From Thermothielavioides terrestris NRRL 8126 (lineage: Eukaryota; Ascomycota; Sordariomycetes; Sordariales; Chaetomiaceae), in the NCBI RefSeq assembly GCF_000226115.1, contig NC_016457.1, forward strand, positions 8,866,001 to 8,930,000: 64,000 nucleotides of DNA, given 5' to 3'. Of the stretch, positions 11,601 to 23,450 are shown piece by piece. Within the stretch, counting starts at the first letter, position 1. Each line of letters begins with the position of its first letter. The notes under the pieces were generated by a model, which was not told where the DNA came from, ran no database searches, and was given only the letters and a program-made list of their open reading frames with translations. A program made the translations under genes and the position numbers.

Positions 11601-14600
11601 TAACACGTCTATCTGTTATTTCTAGTCCGTTTACAATATAAAGGTAAGAGTATATATAGAACGGAAAAGAATAATCCGGAAGGTGAAAGCCGCGAACACC
11701 GTAATGGTTGTACCTATGATGGAACACTTGATCGAGACTACGTTCAAGCCTATAGACACTAATAACGACAATCTAGGTAGCTAGAAATATAAACTCTACT
11801 TTGCTTTATATGTCGAGGGTATACTGGACGCTATCGTAGACGTAAAGAGTATATACTAGGTCGTTGTAAGGAACAACATTGCTCGCCCAATCACTATTGT
11901 CGAAGGATAGCGTATTAGACACCTTCTTTAGTATAGCCTAAAGGAGGATATCTAGGCAATGGTATAGAACCTTACGTAGTAGACCTAGGATAACGTTGTA
12001 GACGACAAATATATATAGATAACAACAACTATATAATTGGAGCCTAGCGGTAAGGAACCGATGATAGAGACACTAATAGAGGATAAGTATAAGCTACCTA
12101 CTAAGTAGGAGTTCTATACGCTATCCTATAGCATTGAGAGACTAGACGACATCCTATATATCAAGTTAGTAGTAGGGGTAAGCGTCTATAGTAGGGATAA
12201 ATGGTATATAGAAGAGATAAAGGCATTGCTAGATAAGTATAACGTCTTCTATAACTATAGCATTGTCCCTATACTAGAGGATTAGAAGATAAGAATTCTA
12301 TTTGTCGACGGATAGTAGAATTAGCTTAAGTCTATTTAGGTTTATCCGCTAAGCGCTAAAGACTAAGCGATCGTCAACGAAAAATATAATAAACTATATA
12401 TATAAGGAAAGATGGACTTTATAGACTAGCTAACCTTTGTCGCTTGCCTAGTCTTCGTAGTCTACTATACAGTTGCTAGAAAAACGAAAGGCAGAGCTAT
12501 AGTAGACCTTTAGCCCCTAAATACGTTGGTGGTACCAGATATATACCCATTGCTCGACTAAGACGACATTATAAATATGATAATAGGCAATACGATCTTT
12601 ATAGTATTCGACGCCTTTAGATTCTTCTTCTAGCTTCTAGTCGTAGAAAAATATTATAACCGTATAGTGGTCATCAGTCCTAGAGGTTTAGAACACTTAA
12701 ACGTTGTGCTAATAGGATTTAAAAACTCACTAGCTTTCGTATAGCGCTTTATAGACTACTTGTTCTATAAGTATAAGCACTTTGTCTACGCCTATATCGA
12801 CGATATCATTATCGCTAATAAGAATATAGAGGAGCACCTTAAGTACATCGAGACGGTTCTCGATATCCTCGACAAGGCGTACATTTATATTTCGGTAGAA
12901 AAATCCTTTGTAGCCTACCCGTCAATAAGACTTCTTAGCTATATAGTCAATAGCAAAGGAGTGGCTAAGACGGACGACAGGATCGCTATATTTAAGAAAC
13001 TCAAGTTCCTCGATACCCTCGAAACCTTGGAACAGTACCTTAGTATAGCCGGATAGCTATATAAAGGTATTCTATAGTATATAGCGAAAGCGTAGCCTCT
13101 ATAAGATCGTAAAACTAAACTCTTTGCCTAAGGGAGAGTAAGCGGAGACCTTTCTATCGCTAAGTCGAAGAACGCTAAGAAGGCATTTACCTCGAACGCT
13201 AAATTCGAGCCTACACTAGTAGAACTAGAGTCCTTTAGGCTACTATAGGAACATTTGTATAAGCAGTACTTCCTACATTATTACCGTCCTAATAAGCCGC
13301 TATTCATTAAGCTCGATATAAGTGGCAAAGGATATAGAGCAATCGTCTTTCAACTCCGTAGCGAATAGGACGGTACTAGTATCTCCGGCTAAGACATCCT
13401 AAGTAGCGAGATCTAGCCTATTATATTCTTGTCCCGTCTAACTTCTAATGTAGAAAGGAAGTATAGAAATACAGAAATAGAAGTCGCCGCTATTGTATAG
13501 GTAGTTAGGAAGCTCTAGAAAATAGTATAGTTAAACCAATATCCTATAAACATCCTAATAGACTATATAGCGACTAGAGGCATTGTGAAGTATATGTCTC
13601 TTACTACTATAGACCTCGCAAAGGCTAACCTAAAGCTTGTCAACGCTATAAACTGGCTATCCTAGTTCGACCTCAACATCTTCTATATACTAAGAAAGCT
13701 CAACGTTATACTAGACGCCTTGTTACGCCTACCGACCTTCGAAGAGGACGCCTTTGACGAAACCTAAGACGCTACCAACGAACTAGAGGACATTTGGTCT
13801 ACTACCTAGATCGATACTAAGGAATGCTATACTATAGACACTAGCACCTTCGAGCTAGTTATTAGTGACGAGTTCAAAGCCAAGCTGACTATAGCTTACT
13901 CTAACGACCGCTAGTACAATAAGATTATTAGGAGTCTCTACGATATAGAAGAACGAGCTAAGAAGATCGCTAAGCAGAGAGAACGCGAAGAGCAAGAAGG
14001 AGAGCTATAAAGAAAGTAGTACCGAAAGCTATAGTTTAGACCCTATAAACTGAAGGACGGTCTCCTCTACTATGTCGACTACGAAGGAGCGAGGAAGCTT
14101 TGTATCCCTAGTAGCTATATCAAAGACATTCTTACCGTTGTATACGACAATACTTACTACTTCGGTATAGACAATATAATAGTAAACCTCTTAGTATTCG
14201 CGTTTAATCGAAAGCGCTAAATGGTATATAAGTACGTTCGGCACTGCCCTATATACAGAGAGAACTAGACCTTGAGAGAACCGAAGCCTAGAGACCTTTA
14301 GCCAATTTGGATATCGCTATAGCCTTTCTATACTATTACTATAGATTTTATTGTCGGTTTGCCCACTATACCCTCCGAAGGGACACTATAGTCAATGAAG
14401 AAGTACCTAATTCTCAACGCTATATATACCATTACCTATAAGTTTAGTAAGAAGAAGCTTCTTATAGCTAGAAACGATAAAATATTAATAGAAGAATAGG
14501 CTATTATAATTCTTAGAGCGTTGACATATATAGATTAGGGACTCCTAGTGTAAATCATTAGCGACTAAGATACTAAGTTTACCTCTGACCTATAGAAAGA

Positions 14601-15570
14601 AATCTTTTGTATTCTAGGCGTTAACCTCCTTTTCTCGATAGCCTATTATCTCTAGATGGATAGTTAGTTAGAAAGGACGAACTAGATAGTAGAAATCGCT
14701 ATTTGTATAGAAGCTATAGAAAAACTAAGAACGCTATAGCCTCTACTTCTCCCTATATTGTAGTACAACTTTAACAATATACTCGTAGTCACTATCGGAA
14801 GATCGTTGAACGAGTTGGTATATAGCTTTAAACTACGCTCTATCCTAGATATACTTCACTGTAAGAAGGGTACCGTTGCCTCCGCCAAAGCTATTAGTGT
14901 CCTTAGACAGTAGTATTAAAAGGAAGTAGTAGAACGGATCGATTATATAGACGTTATCGCGAAGATACGTTACGACGATAAGCATATACTTACCAAGTTC
15001 AAAGTAGGAGACACTGTTTACCTACGACTATACGACGAATACTATCTCCTAGGAAAGCTTAAACGAAAGTGGTTACTATAGTGGGTAGGACCGTTTAAAA
15101 TTGTCTATAAAATCGATAGGAACGCCTACGAGCTTGACTTCTTAGCTAGTTAGAAAGTCTATCCAATGGTTTTAGTTTCCTAGTTATAGAAGCTAGATTA
15201 GGGGAAAGACCCCTTTGGCTATAACGCGGAACCCCCTAGCCCTATGATCGTTGACGGAGACGAGCATTGGGAAGTCGAGAGAATTGTATAACAACGTATC
15301 ACTTAAAGGAACTAGAGACCCAAAGTCGAGTATCTAGTACGATAGAAAGGATTCATTGCCAAAGACGACTAGTGGATCCTATATATCTAGCTTATTAACG
15401 GTGCTAAGGAACTTGTCGAAGAGTATAAAAAGACGTACCCTATCGACTAGGAGAAGGAACATTGTAACAAGGGTATCGCTATTAAGGAATAGGAAGAAGT
15501 AAAGGAGATTCCTCGATCTTAGAACCGAGTTGTCGTTGAGCTACTATAGAGGAAAGGCAACGACCACTGA
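8641..15570 (+). pseudogene. Gypsy-A gag-pol polyprotein, single frame, RIP-stopped
   Basis: One reading frame runs about 2,300 codons to a TGA at 15,568, interrupted only by RIP-type stops. Gag (to about 11,000) has basic patches rich in Arg and Gly near 10,500-10,720. Protease: YFDIGSNANLVD at 11,317, with D-T-G now D-I-G. Reverse transcriptase: YIDDIIIAN at 12,793, both Asp intact. RNase H follows at about 13,260-13,700. Integrase has the RHCP zinc-region remnant near 14,240 and a D-D-E core at TIDFIVGLP (D 14,344), ISD (14,563) and E (14,671). A chromodomain starting WEVERIV lies at 15,268-15,435. It would make the element's particle, copy its RNA and integrate it; the chromodomain is expected to steer integration to heterochromatin. 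The start codon is not identifiable. Confidence 0.92.
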
Positions 15571-15581
15571 TAGCTATACTA

Positions 15582-16160
15582 TTATTGACTTTCTCTTTCC
15601 TTCTTTCTTATTTCCTTCTCTTCCTTTCGTTTAATTATACTTTCCTTATTAGAATACGTTTGCTTTAGTATATTTATTACCGTTATATTGCTACTAGATG
15701 TATAAGCGCCGTCCTCTATCTTATAGATCTCCTAGTTTTTCTTTTCCTTACCCTTTATTTGGATATTATCAACGCTTTTAGTTATAAAACTATAGTCATT
15801 TAGTTCGTTAAGTACTTTGCTCATTCTAGTTTTCCTATATCTAGATTTGCTATTGACCTTAACCTATAAATGGTTAGGGAAAGCTATCCTATTGCTATAA
15901 AGGTATAGGGCTTCGAGCCTTGAGGGTACAATGTTCTATTCTCTAGCTACTACTAGATAGCAACATTGTTTATCGGCTATAGGTACTACGCTATTGTTTT
16001 TATTTACTTCTAGAACGGCCCAACGTAGGCCACTATAATTTCCTTTCTTTTTGTATATTAACCTCAACGTATCTATCTTCCCTAACAATTCCTTATCGTA
16101 GTTATTCGCATTCGCTATACAATCGATCGTTAAACCTTCTTATTATTGAGCTATATACAT
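15582..16160 (-). pseudogene. Unknown antisense ORF between pol and the 3' gene of Gypsy-A
   Basis: On the reverse strand an ATG at 16,160 opens a 192-codon frame to TAA at 15,582-15,584. Only five internal stops occur, all TAG/TAA. The protein is hydrophilic, with a Cys pair in the middle (KQCC) and a Lys/Glu-rich C-terminus (KRKEEKEIRKKE). No signal peptide or membrane segment is evident. Its stop lies 11 bp from the gag-pol stop, tail to tail, and its start faces the start of the next sense ORF. I do not recognise the family. It could be an accessory or captured gene, or an antisense regulator. Confidence 0.55.
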
Positions 16161-16209
16161 TTATACGAGCTACTATCAGTTGGTATACACTTATACTGTA
16201 TTTGTAACT

Positions 16210-18359
16210 CGAAATAATCCGTTATACGTTCTTACGGTACCTACGTCAACGACAGAGACGACTATATAGTCGATTCTCTTAGCTCGCTAACGTTATCGAG
16301 TAGCAAAGCGCTTAAGTACGATTGCATCGACATTATAGAGGGAGATACCCAACTAGCCTTCGTCGCTTATAAGATGCCTCCCTATATAAGAAAGACGTTC
16401 GCTAAAGGCTATACTACCAACACCTAGAAGAGGGAGAACGCCCGACTTATAGCTAAGTAAACGAGAGAAGTAAAGAAAATCGATAATACGCCTAGCGTTC
16501 CCTCGTACGCCTTAGGAGCTTCCGCGTCCTACTAGGCTATCACTAAAGACGTCGCTACTAGAACTATTCGTAACAACGAAATAATAGCTGCTAAAGAAGC
16601 TGATATAGCTAAAGTAATCTAAAATAGCTTAGAGACCATTTGTAAAGAGCGATAGCAGAATGTTATTACGGACCCTATCGTAGTGTCCAATAACGAATAG
16701 GAAGTCTATAAGGACTATAACAAAGTACTAGATAGCAACGCTATATAAGAGCATTTAGAAACTCTCCTAACTTATAAGTATATAGAAGGGGAGTAGCCCC
16801 TATAACGTATACTAGGGATTAAGTATCTAGAAATTAGCAACGTCTCCTCTACTAGTGCATAGTATTAGGAAGTCTAGCAAGCTCTATATATCGCGTTAGA
16901 AGACAAGGCTACTACAATTGACGACGACCTAGACGTCTTCGACGACGATAATGCCGATTACACTAGTGATAAGGAGGATATAGCGACTAAGCTACACTGT
17001 ATCCTAGAGCTTTAGGAAACCTATATATTACGTAGGTACTCTTAGCACCTAACTAGAGCTACAAATAAGTATATCGCTACTATAAGCGAAGTACTTGCTT
17101 ATACGTATATAAATTTTAGTTACAATGATAAATATATAGCTAAGCTAGCAACGTAATTCGCTAGGTTCTACTATATAGTCCTGAAGAAGGATTTCGGTAA
17201 TAAGCCTACTAGCTTTATATACAATTTATATATTCAAAGGATCAAGGGTACAATTAAAAGAGCCTTTAAAGAGTTCTAAAAGACGGGTATAGTTATAGTA
17301 AGCTATATACCGATTACAATAGAAATCCTTGTATTACATTACATCTTGCCTAAAGGCGAGGGCAACCTTTCTATAAACGCGATATTAGTAGAGCTTGGAC
17401 TAGCCTATTATAACAACGCCCGAGCTATAGATATAGCGAACGGTACTAGCTATATAGTTACTATAAACAATAACGTTATTAAATCTCTATAAATAGATAT
17501 AAAAGCGGTATAAACGCTAACCAAGGATCTACTCCAATTTGCCTAGAAGTACCGAGTCTATATCAAGGAGGTCGAAAAAACCGTAGTAGAATCAGCAAAG
17601 TTCATTAGTACGTCGAAAGCAAATAGCAAAGCCGGTAACCTAGATCCTAGTAGTCTTGCCTTCTAGGGCGACCTTGATGATATATACTATCACTAGATAG
17701 TAAAGATTAGCGACCTATAGCTAGTGTATAATAAGACTATAATAGATCTCTATTATAAGAACAACGCCCTTCTAGAGAAGATCGACCTCGCTACCCGAAC
17801 GACAATGAACTTATATAACAGCATTTATATAGGACTAGTATAGCGTATATAGGACGTTGAGCGCTGTTTAGCGGCTATCGAAACCTAAGCCGCTACAATA
17901 GACTTACTTGCTATAAAGGTAGCTGTTATAAAATAAGCTAGAACACCTATTTAGACTGCTAGCCACTATAAAGCAGTACCTAAGATCGTTTATACTATAA
18001 CCACGACTATAGTGTACGCCATTAAAGCTATATAGTTGCCTATATAGAAGACGCCGAGCAAGATACCCGTAGCCAAAGCCGCGCTATCGATCGTATTAGC
18101 AACGCTAGCTAAAACGCTATAGAGTTAGTGTAACGACGATACCCAATCGACGTTAGGAGCTAAAACTGTCGAGGTCATGGGTAGTAAGCGCCAGAGAAAA
18201 GTAACAATCGACGACAAGGCGTAGGAGACGCCAACGCGTCCTCCTAAGAAAGTTAAGAAGACACTCGTATCCATTGAACGTAGAGTAGCCGCGAAGACGT
18301 CGAAGGTAGCTAAAGACGACCTATACGCTAGCGATAGCACCGTCGACCTAGACAAGTAG
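16210..18359 (+). pseudogene. Unknown ~700-codon sense ORF in the env position of Gypsy-A
   Basis: A frame different from gag-pol runs from about 16,210 to TAG at 18,357-18,359 (then TGA at 18,366), with only RIP-type stops. Visible traits: an acidic patch (DDDLDVFDDDNADYTSD) near 16,925, a central region of mixed helix-like composition, and a C-terminus that is strongly basic (TPTRPPKKVKKT at about 18,231) and resembles a nuclear localisation signal. There is no signal peptide, hydrophobic fusion peptide or C-terminal anchor, so it is unlikely to be an envelope protein. The start codon is lost. It divides from the antisense ORF at 16,160, which suggests a shared divergent promoter. Function unknown. 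Confidence 0.6.
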
Positions 18360-18540
18360 AACAAATGAATAGGCAAATCGTAACGAAGGACCTTGCTATA
18401 GACCAGAATAACGGATATAGAAATCCTATATAGGGTATAATGTAGATTAGTTTTCTTCCTTTCTATATACTCCTTCATCCTATATTAAGTTCTGTAATGA
18501 TGGCGAGGACGCTATCTTTTTCTTCTTGTCCCCGGGCACT

Positions 18541-18789
18541 TGTCATACGCAACTGTGGCAAGGGCACCTATAACCGTACTGCGGTCAGGGGTGACAAGCG
18601 TTCCCTTAAAAAAGGGAACCTCGCCTACAACCCCTTCGTAGAACGGTAGACTATATCAACATACTTTTGTGACATATACTAGTGTTTAGGAGTGCCGCCT
18701 CATCAGCTAACGAGGCTGAGAGGCATTGATCTTTCTCACCCTTATACGTTTACCGTCAGATGGTCACTGAGGACCATCGGCGTATAACA
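18541..18789 (+). repeat. Gypsy-A 3' LTR
   Basis: 249 bp, TGTCATACGC...CGTATAACA, matching the 5' LTR apart from transitions at CA/TG sites. It is followed immediately by AGGAG (18,790-18,794), the partner of 8,199-8,203, and then by LINE-B sequence. Confidence 0.93.
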
Positions 18790-19980
18790 AGGAGTATAGC
18801 ATCTATATATCGCTACTATAGCTAGACCTAAAGAGCGCCTTCGACTAGGTCGATTAGATCTAGCTACTATATACGTTCTAGGAGCTAAGATTTAAAAGGA
18901 AGCTAGTTATATTTCTAAAAAGCTACTTTAAAGATCGTATAGTACATCTATAGTTTAATAGAGTTATAGCTAAGCCTATAACTCTATAATAGAGTACGCT
19001 ATAGGGTTCGCTATTATTGCTAGCGCTATTTATCCTCTTTTATTACCTCTCTATTCTACGCCTTTAAGGTATATACTAGGCTCTTAACAGTTGGATATAT
19101 AGATAATACTAACCTCCTTATATTTAGGTAAGATATACTAGCGTATTGCTATATATTAGAGAAGGGGTTTACTAAGTATAAGAAGTGAGCTATAAAGTAG
19201 AGTATATAGTTCGAACTAGCGAAAAGCGAGCTTATCTACTTTATAAGGGCGTAGTAGCTATATATAAAGGTCGTCAATATCCTAGGCGAGGGCTAGCTAG
19301 GGCTTGCCTTAGTAAAGTCGACAAGGTTCTTAGGTATATAGCTAGACTATAAACTCTCCTTTAAAGCGTATAAGAAGGCGATAGAGACGAAGATAGCTAT
19401 ATAAAAGTTTGCCTTTACAAGGCTTATAGCGAAGACGTATAAAATATATATTACTAAAGCTTAGAAAATCTATATAAAGGTTATAAAGAGTATCCTCTTA
19501 TATAGAGCAGTAGCCTAGTATACCTTAACGCCAATTGGAAGGACCCTATATAAGATTATATATAGCTTCGGTGTAACGTAGTTAGGCTACCTCTAAGTAG
19601 TAGCTAGCGTATATAAAGCTATGTCGAGTTATAACCTTAAGAGCAAAATATAGGTGCCTCCTATTGACCTTTACCTTAACTGCTAGGCAGTGTATACTAA
19701 GTAAAGGCTCTAGAAGATAGGGCTTATATAGCTCTTAAACAATATATATATAAAGGTAGCATCGAGGCTAAAGAAGAAGCGCTATATACATTGCGCCCTA
19801 GGGTTAAGGCTAGCTATAGGGGAATTACCTATAGACTAGAGGTAGGTATAGGCTAAGGACTAGCTCCTCTTATATCGCCCTATAGTAGTGGAAGGGGTAT
19901 AGAGCAAAAGTAGTAATAGCGAAGGCTAGAGGCTCTAAAAGCCCTAGATCTATACCAATGTAAATATAATTATTATAAAA
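18790..19980 (+). mobile_element. LINE-B, second piece (reverse transcriptase and downstream)
   Basis: This continues ORF2 exactly where Gypsy-A cut it. The LINE catalytic motif reads YIDNTNLL (family pattern Y-x-D-D) near 19,100, with the second Asp changed to Asn. It is interrupted at about 19,980 by LINE-C and resumes at 29,725. Confidence 0.85.
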
Positions 19981-21796
19981 ATATTTTTTTTCTTCGCATT
20001 TAAACGCTGATTGCGAAGGAACTGTTGAGCTAACATCGAATCCGACAACGCGAACGTTCTTAGCATACCTTTTACCCCTATCTGCGATGTCGTAAAGAGG
20101 GCGTAGTGGCTATATAGGCTATAGTAGCGATCGTGGTGGCCTAGTAGAGGGCTCTATAAGTTGCGATATTATAGCTAATGTATATAAGCACTTCGATCGA
20201 TGCGACTAAAGACTTAGGCTCCCTTCTATAAGAGCTATAATCGATCGGAATATATATACCGAAGGCGCTAGTAATAAGAGATTGAGGCTTTTATAAGAAT
20301 TCTATATCTTAGTGTCGTTGGAGATATAGCTATATATATAGGCTACTATATATATATACTACTGCGAGGTATTTCGAGACGAGCTAAATTGCCTCTACAA
20401 TATATATAAGCTATATAAGAGCGTCGACTATATAAAAGAGGAGGTTATATAGATAAGAAACAAGGTTGGACTATAGTTGAGTGCTAGAAGCGTATAAGCG
20501 AGGACCTAGGCCTAGGTCGCTAGGTAGGGTATAGCTATAGCAACGGTGCCTTAGCTACTCGAAAGCTATATATAGTATATACCAAAGAAGCTATTCTTAG
20601 AGCTAGTAATCGATTTTAGGCAAGCGTCTATAAATATCGTTAATAGGAATATAAATAATATAATTTAGGCAGTTAACGTAGCTATAGCTACTATAGGAGT
20701 AACAATAGGAAGTGGCGAAAGTAGCGTGATTATAGTATAGAAGCTACTAAAGAGTAGGAACATTGTAGTTATATTTAAGGAGGATCGCTAAGCATAGTTC
20801 GTCGACAAGGATAATAAGGTGTAGGTTACTAAAAGCTTAATTGAGGGTTCTATATACTATAGTAAAACCTCGAAGTTAACAAAGCAATATAGGAAGCGAG
20901 GAGGGCTAAGTATACCTAGTAGTTAAGTTGTATAGTAAGCTTCTAAAAGTATTACTATAAGGCGGTATAGTAGTTTAAGTACTATATTAGCCAATTGTAA
21001 ACACTATATTAGCGCTATTTACTTACTAGAGTATCGAGGGAGCAAAAGCTAATATAGGATATCGAAAGGTAGATGTAGCTCTAGAGCTACTAACGCCCTA
21101 AGCCTCCGACGCTACTAGCGCTCTAGCTAAGGCCTAGCGAGCCCTAGAGCGCTATAACGTATACTTAGAAGGTAAAGGCGCTAGTAGAGCGCTTCTTCCC
21201 TATACTATAAGCATAGTACAATAGTATCCTTAACTAGGACTAGCCTAAAAGGTCTTTCTATAATACTACACTTATCGACTAGAAGGTCTATAATAGCGAG
21301 ATTACAAAGATTATAAACTATATAAGATCGAATAAAGCGCCTAGCAAGGACCTTACTAACAAGTTCCTTAAGGCTTATAATAAGGAGGAAAAGCTATTGA
21401 AGATGCTTATAATAATTATATATATCTACTTCAAGGTAGAGCACTTCCTATATAAATTCTACGCTATATAGATGTTCTTAGGAGGCTAAAGAAGTCTCTA
21501 GAACAATTAAAGGAGATAGGGGTATATCGCCTAATATCGCTACTTAGCGTAGTAGATAAGATTATTAAAGTGGCTATTATAGACTAAGTAATATATATAG
21601 CTAAAGTATATAAGCTACTCTTAGAGATATAAATAGGCTTCTAACAATATAGGTTAATAGAGGTAGTGATTTAGATAATAACTAATATAGTAAAGACAGT
21701 ATAGGCGTATAATGCCTATATATCGCTACTACAACTAGATCTAAAGGGCACCTTTGACTAGGTCAATTAGATCTAGCTAATATATATACTCTAGGA
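19981..21796 (+). mobile_element. LINE-C, 5' piece, with an internal deletion
   Basis: It begins with the conserved LINE 5' end and hairpin (19,988-20,020), runs through ORF1, and jumps at about 20,832 from the middle of ORF1 to the linker before reverse transcriptase (LINE-D equivalent about 24,420). Roughly 1.7 kb, including the endonuclease, is missing. It is interrupted at 21,796 by LINE-D, whose target duplication ATATATACTCTAGGA is repeated at 27,392-27,406. This copy could not have mobilised itself. Confidence 0.82.
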
Positions 21797-21826
21797 AATT
21801 ATAGTTCCTAATAAACCACTTACTAG
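21797..21826. other. 30-bp filler at the LINE-D 5' junction
   Basis: Thirty bases between the left target duplication and the conserved LINE 5' end match neither LINE-C nor the LINE consensus. They differ from the 41-bp filler of LINE-A. Confidence 0.5.
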
Positions 21827-21927
21827 GGCTTCTTCGTACTTAAACGCCGATTGCAAAGGAACCGTTAAGCTAAAATCGAATCCGATAACACGAGCATTCT
21901 TAATATACTCGATTACCCCTATCTACG

Positions 21928-23450
21928 ATGTTGTAGAGGGGGCGTAGCGGCTACGTAGGTCGTAGTGGCGATAGCGGTGGTCTAATAGCGAGCGCTATAA
22001 GTCGCGACACTATAGCTAATATATACGAGTACCCTAACCGATGTAACTAAAGACTTAGGCTCCCTCCTATAGGAGCTATAAACAATTGGAATATATATAC
22101 TAAGGACGCTAGCAATAAACGATTAAGGCTTTTATAGGAGTTCTATACCCTAGTGCTATTAGAGATATAGCTATATATATAGGCTACTATATATATATAC
22201 TACTATAAAGTGTTTTAAGATAAGCTAAACTACCTTTATAATATATATAAGCTATATAAGAGCGTTGACTATATAAAAGAGGAGGTTATATAGATAAAGA
22301 GCAAGGTTAGGCTATAAGTAGGCGTTGAAGGTGCTTAGGCGAGGACCTAGGCCTAGGTAGTAGGGTAGGGCATAGCTATAATAGCGATACCTTAGCTATT
22401 TAAAGCTATATATAGTATATACTAAAGAAGCTATTTTATAAGCTTATAATTAACTTTAGATAGGCGTCTACAAATATCGTTAATAGAAGCTTAGAGGATA
22501 TAATCTAGGCAGTTAATATAGCTATAGCTATAATAGGAGCGACTATAGAAGATAGTAGAAGTAGCACTATTATAGTATAGAAGCTACTAAAGAGTAGGAA
22601 TATAGTAGTTATATTGAAAGAGGATCGCTAGATATAGTTCGTCGACGAAGATAATAAAGTATAGGTTACTACTATATTTAAGGCGACTATAGTACTTAAG
22701 CACTATACCTTTATAGTATTAACGAAGGGCGTTCAACTAGCTACTTTAGCGAAGTATAGAGATAACCTCGACTACCTAGTAGTAGACTTAGTAAAGGAGA
22801 ATAAGGTCTAGATTATATATATAAGGCTATATATACTATAGGGTAGTACTAAGGGCAATTAAGGACTATAGACGATTTATATACTAGTCGAGCTCTATAT
22901 AGTTAAAGAAGCTATAAGGCTTATCGACTAGGGTGTTTTACTCGACTATACGATCTACCTTTATAAATGTTTTAAAAGCATAGTATATATAATCCTATAC
23001 TTTAAATATAGGAAATAGAGATATAAGGTAGTATTCTATAAAGAGGAGGAGGTATATTGTCTAGTTTATATCTATATAGCGTATAGCGATAGTAATATTA
23101 TAAGAGAATAGGAGGCGCAACTCTATAAAGATTGACCTAGCTAGGCACTAGCTAAAGTACATTAACTATAGAGATACCTATATAGCCTTTGATATAGGCT
23201 ATAAAGTTGTATAGGAATAGTATAGATATATAAGGGAGTAGTTTCTTAACCACCTACTTACGTTCTATATACTCTAACCTTAGGCAATAATAGTAGTAGG
23301 GGAAAGTATATAGTATAGAAGCTAGGAAGACAAGTTAGGGGAGTAGCACCTAAAGAAGCGCCTTACTAAGGTAGGCTAGCCTACCAATATCTAGAGGGTA
23401 GGACGCTCTAATAGTATAGACCTATTCTAGTTTAGAGTACTCTTATAAAC
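21928..23450 (+). pseudogene. LINE-D ORF1 (Gag-like), RIP-destroyed
   Basis: The frame opens at ATG 21,928 and has the same Gly/Arg-rich N-terminus as LINE-A ORF1. The body is Tyr- and Leu-rich because His, Cys and Pro codons have been converted. Its end is uncertain; the endonuclease frame takes over before about 23,600. The presumed role is LINE RNA packaging in the ribonucleoprotein. Confidence 0.6.

Larger units (their letters stand above)
8204..18789 (+). mobile_element. Gypsy-A, complete 10.6-kb chromodomain-type LTR retrotransposon
   Basis: Two 249-bp LTRs (TGTCA...TAACA) bound the element, with the 5-bp target duplication AGGAG. Order: LTR, primer-binding site, a single-frame gag-pol (about 8,641-15,570), a small antisense ORF (15,582-16,160), a roughly 700-codon sense ORF (about 16,210-18,359) and LTR. 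Order of domains in pol is protease, reverse transcriptase, RNase H, integrase, chromodomain. The LTRs differ only at scattered CA/TG transitions, so RIP rather than age explains most divergence. It interrupts LINE-B. No clear polypurine tract is visible before the 3' LTR. Confidence 0.93.

Noticed and set aside
16210..18359. Envelope glycoprotein in Gypsy-A
   Set aside because: No signal peptide, fusion peptide or membrane anchor is present; the C-terminus is basic and NLS-like.
18125..18478. 117-codon reverse open frame
   Set aside because: It is antisense to the end of the Gypsy-A sense ORF, whose frame is supported over about 700 codons; the reverse protein is an unlikely hydrophobic mix.
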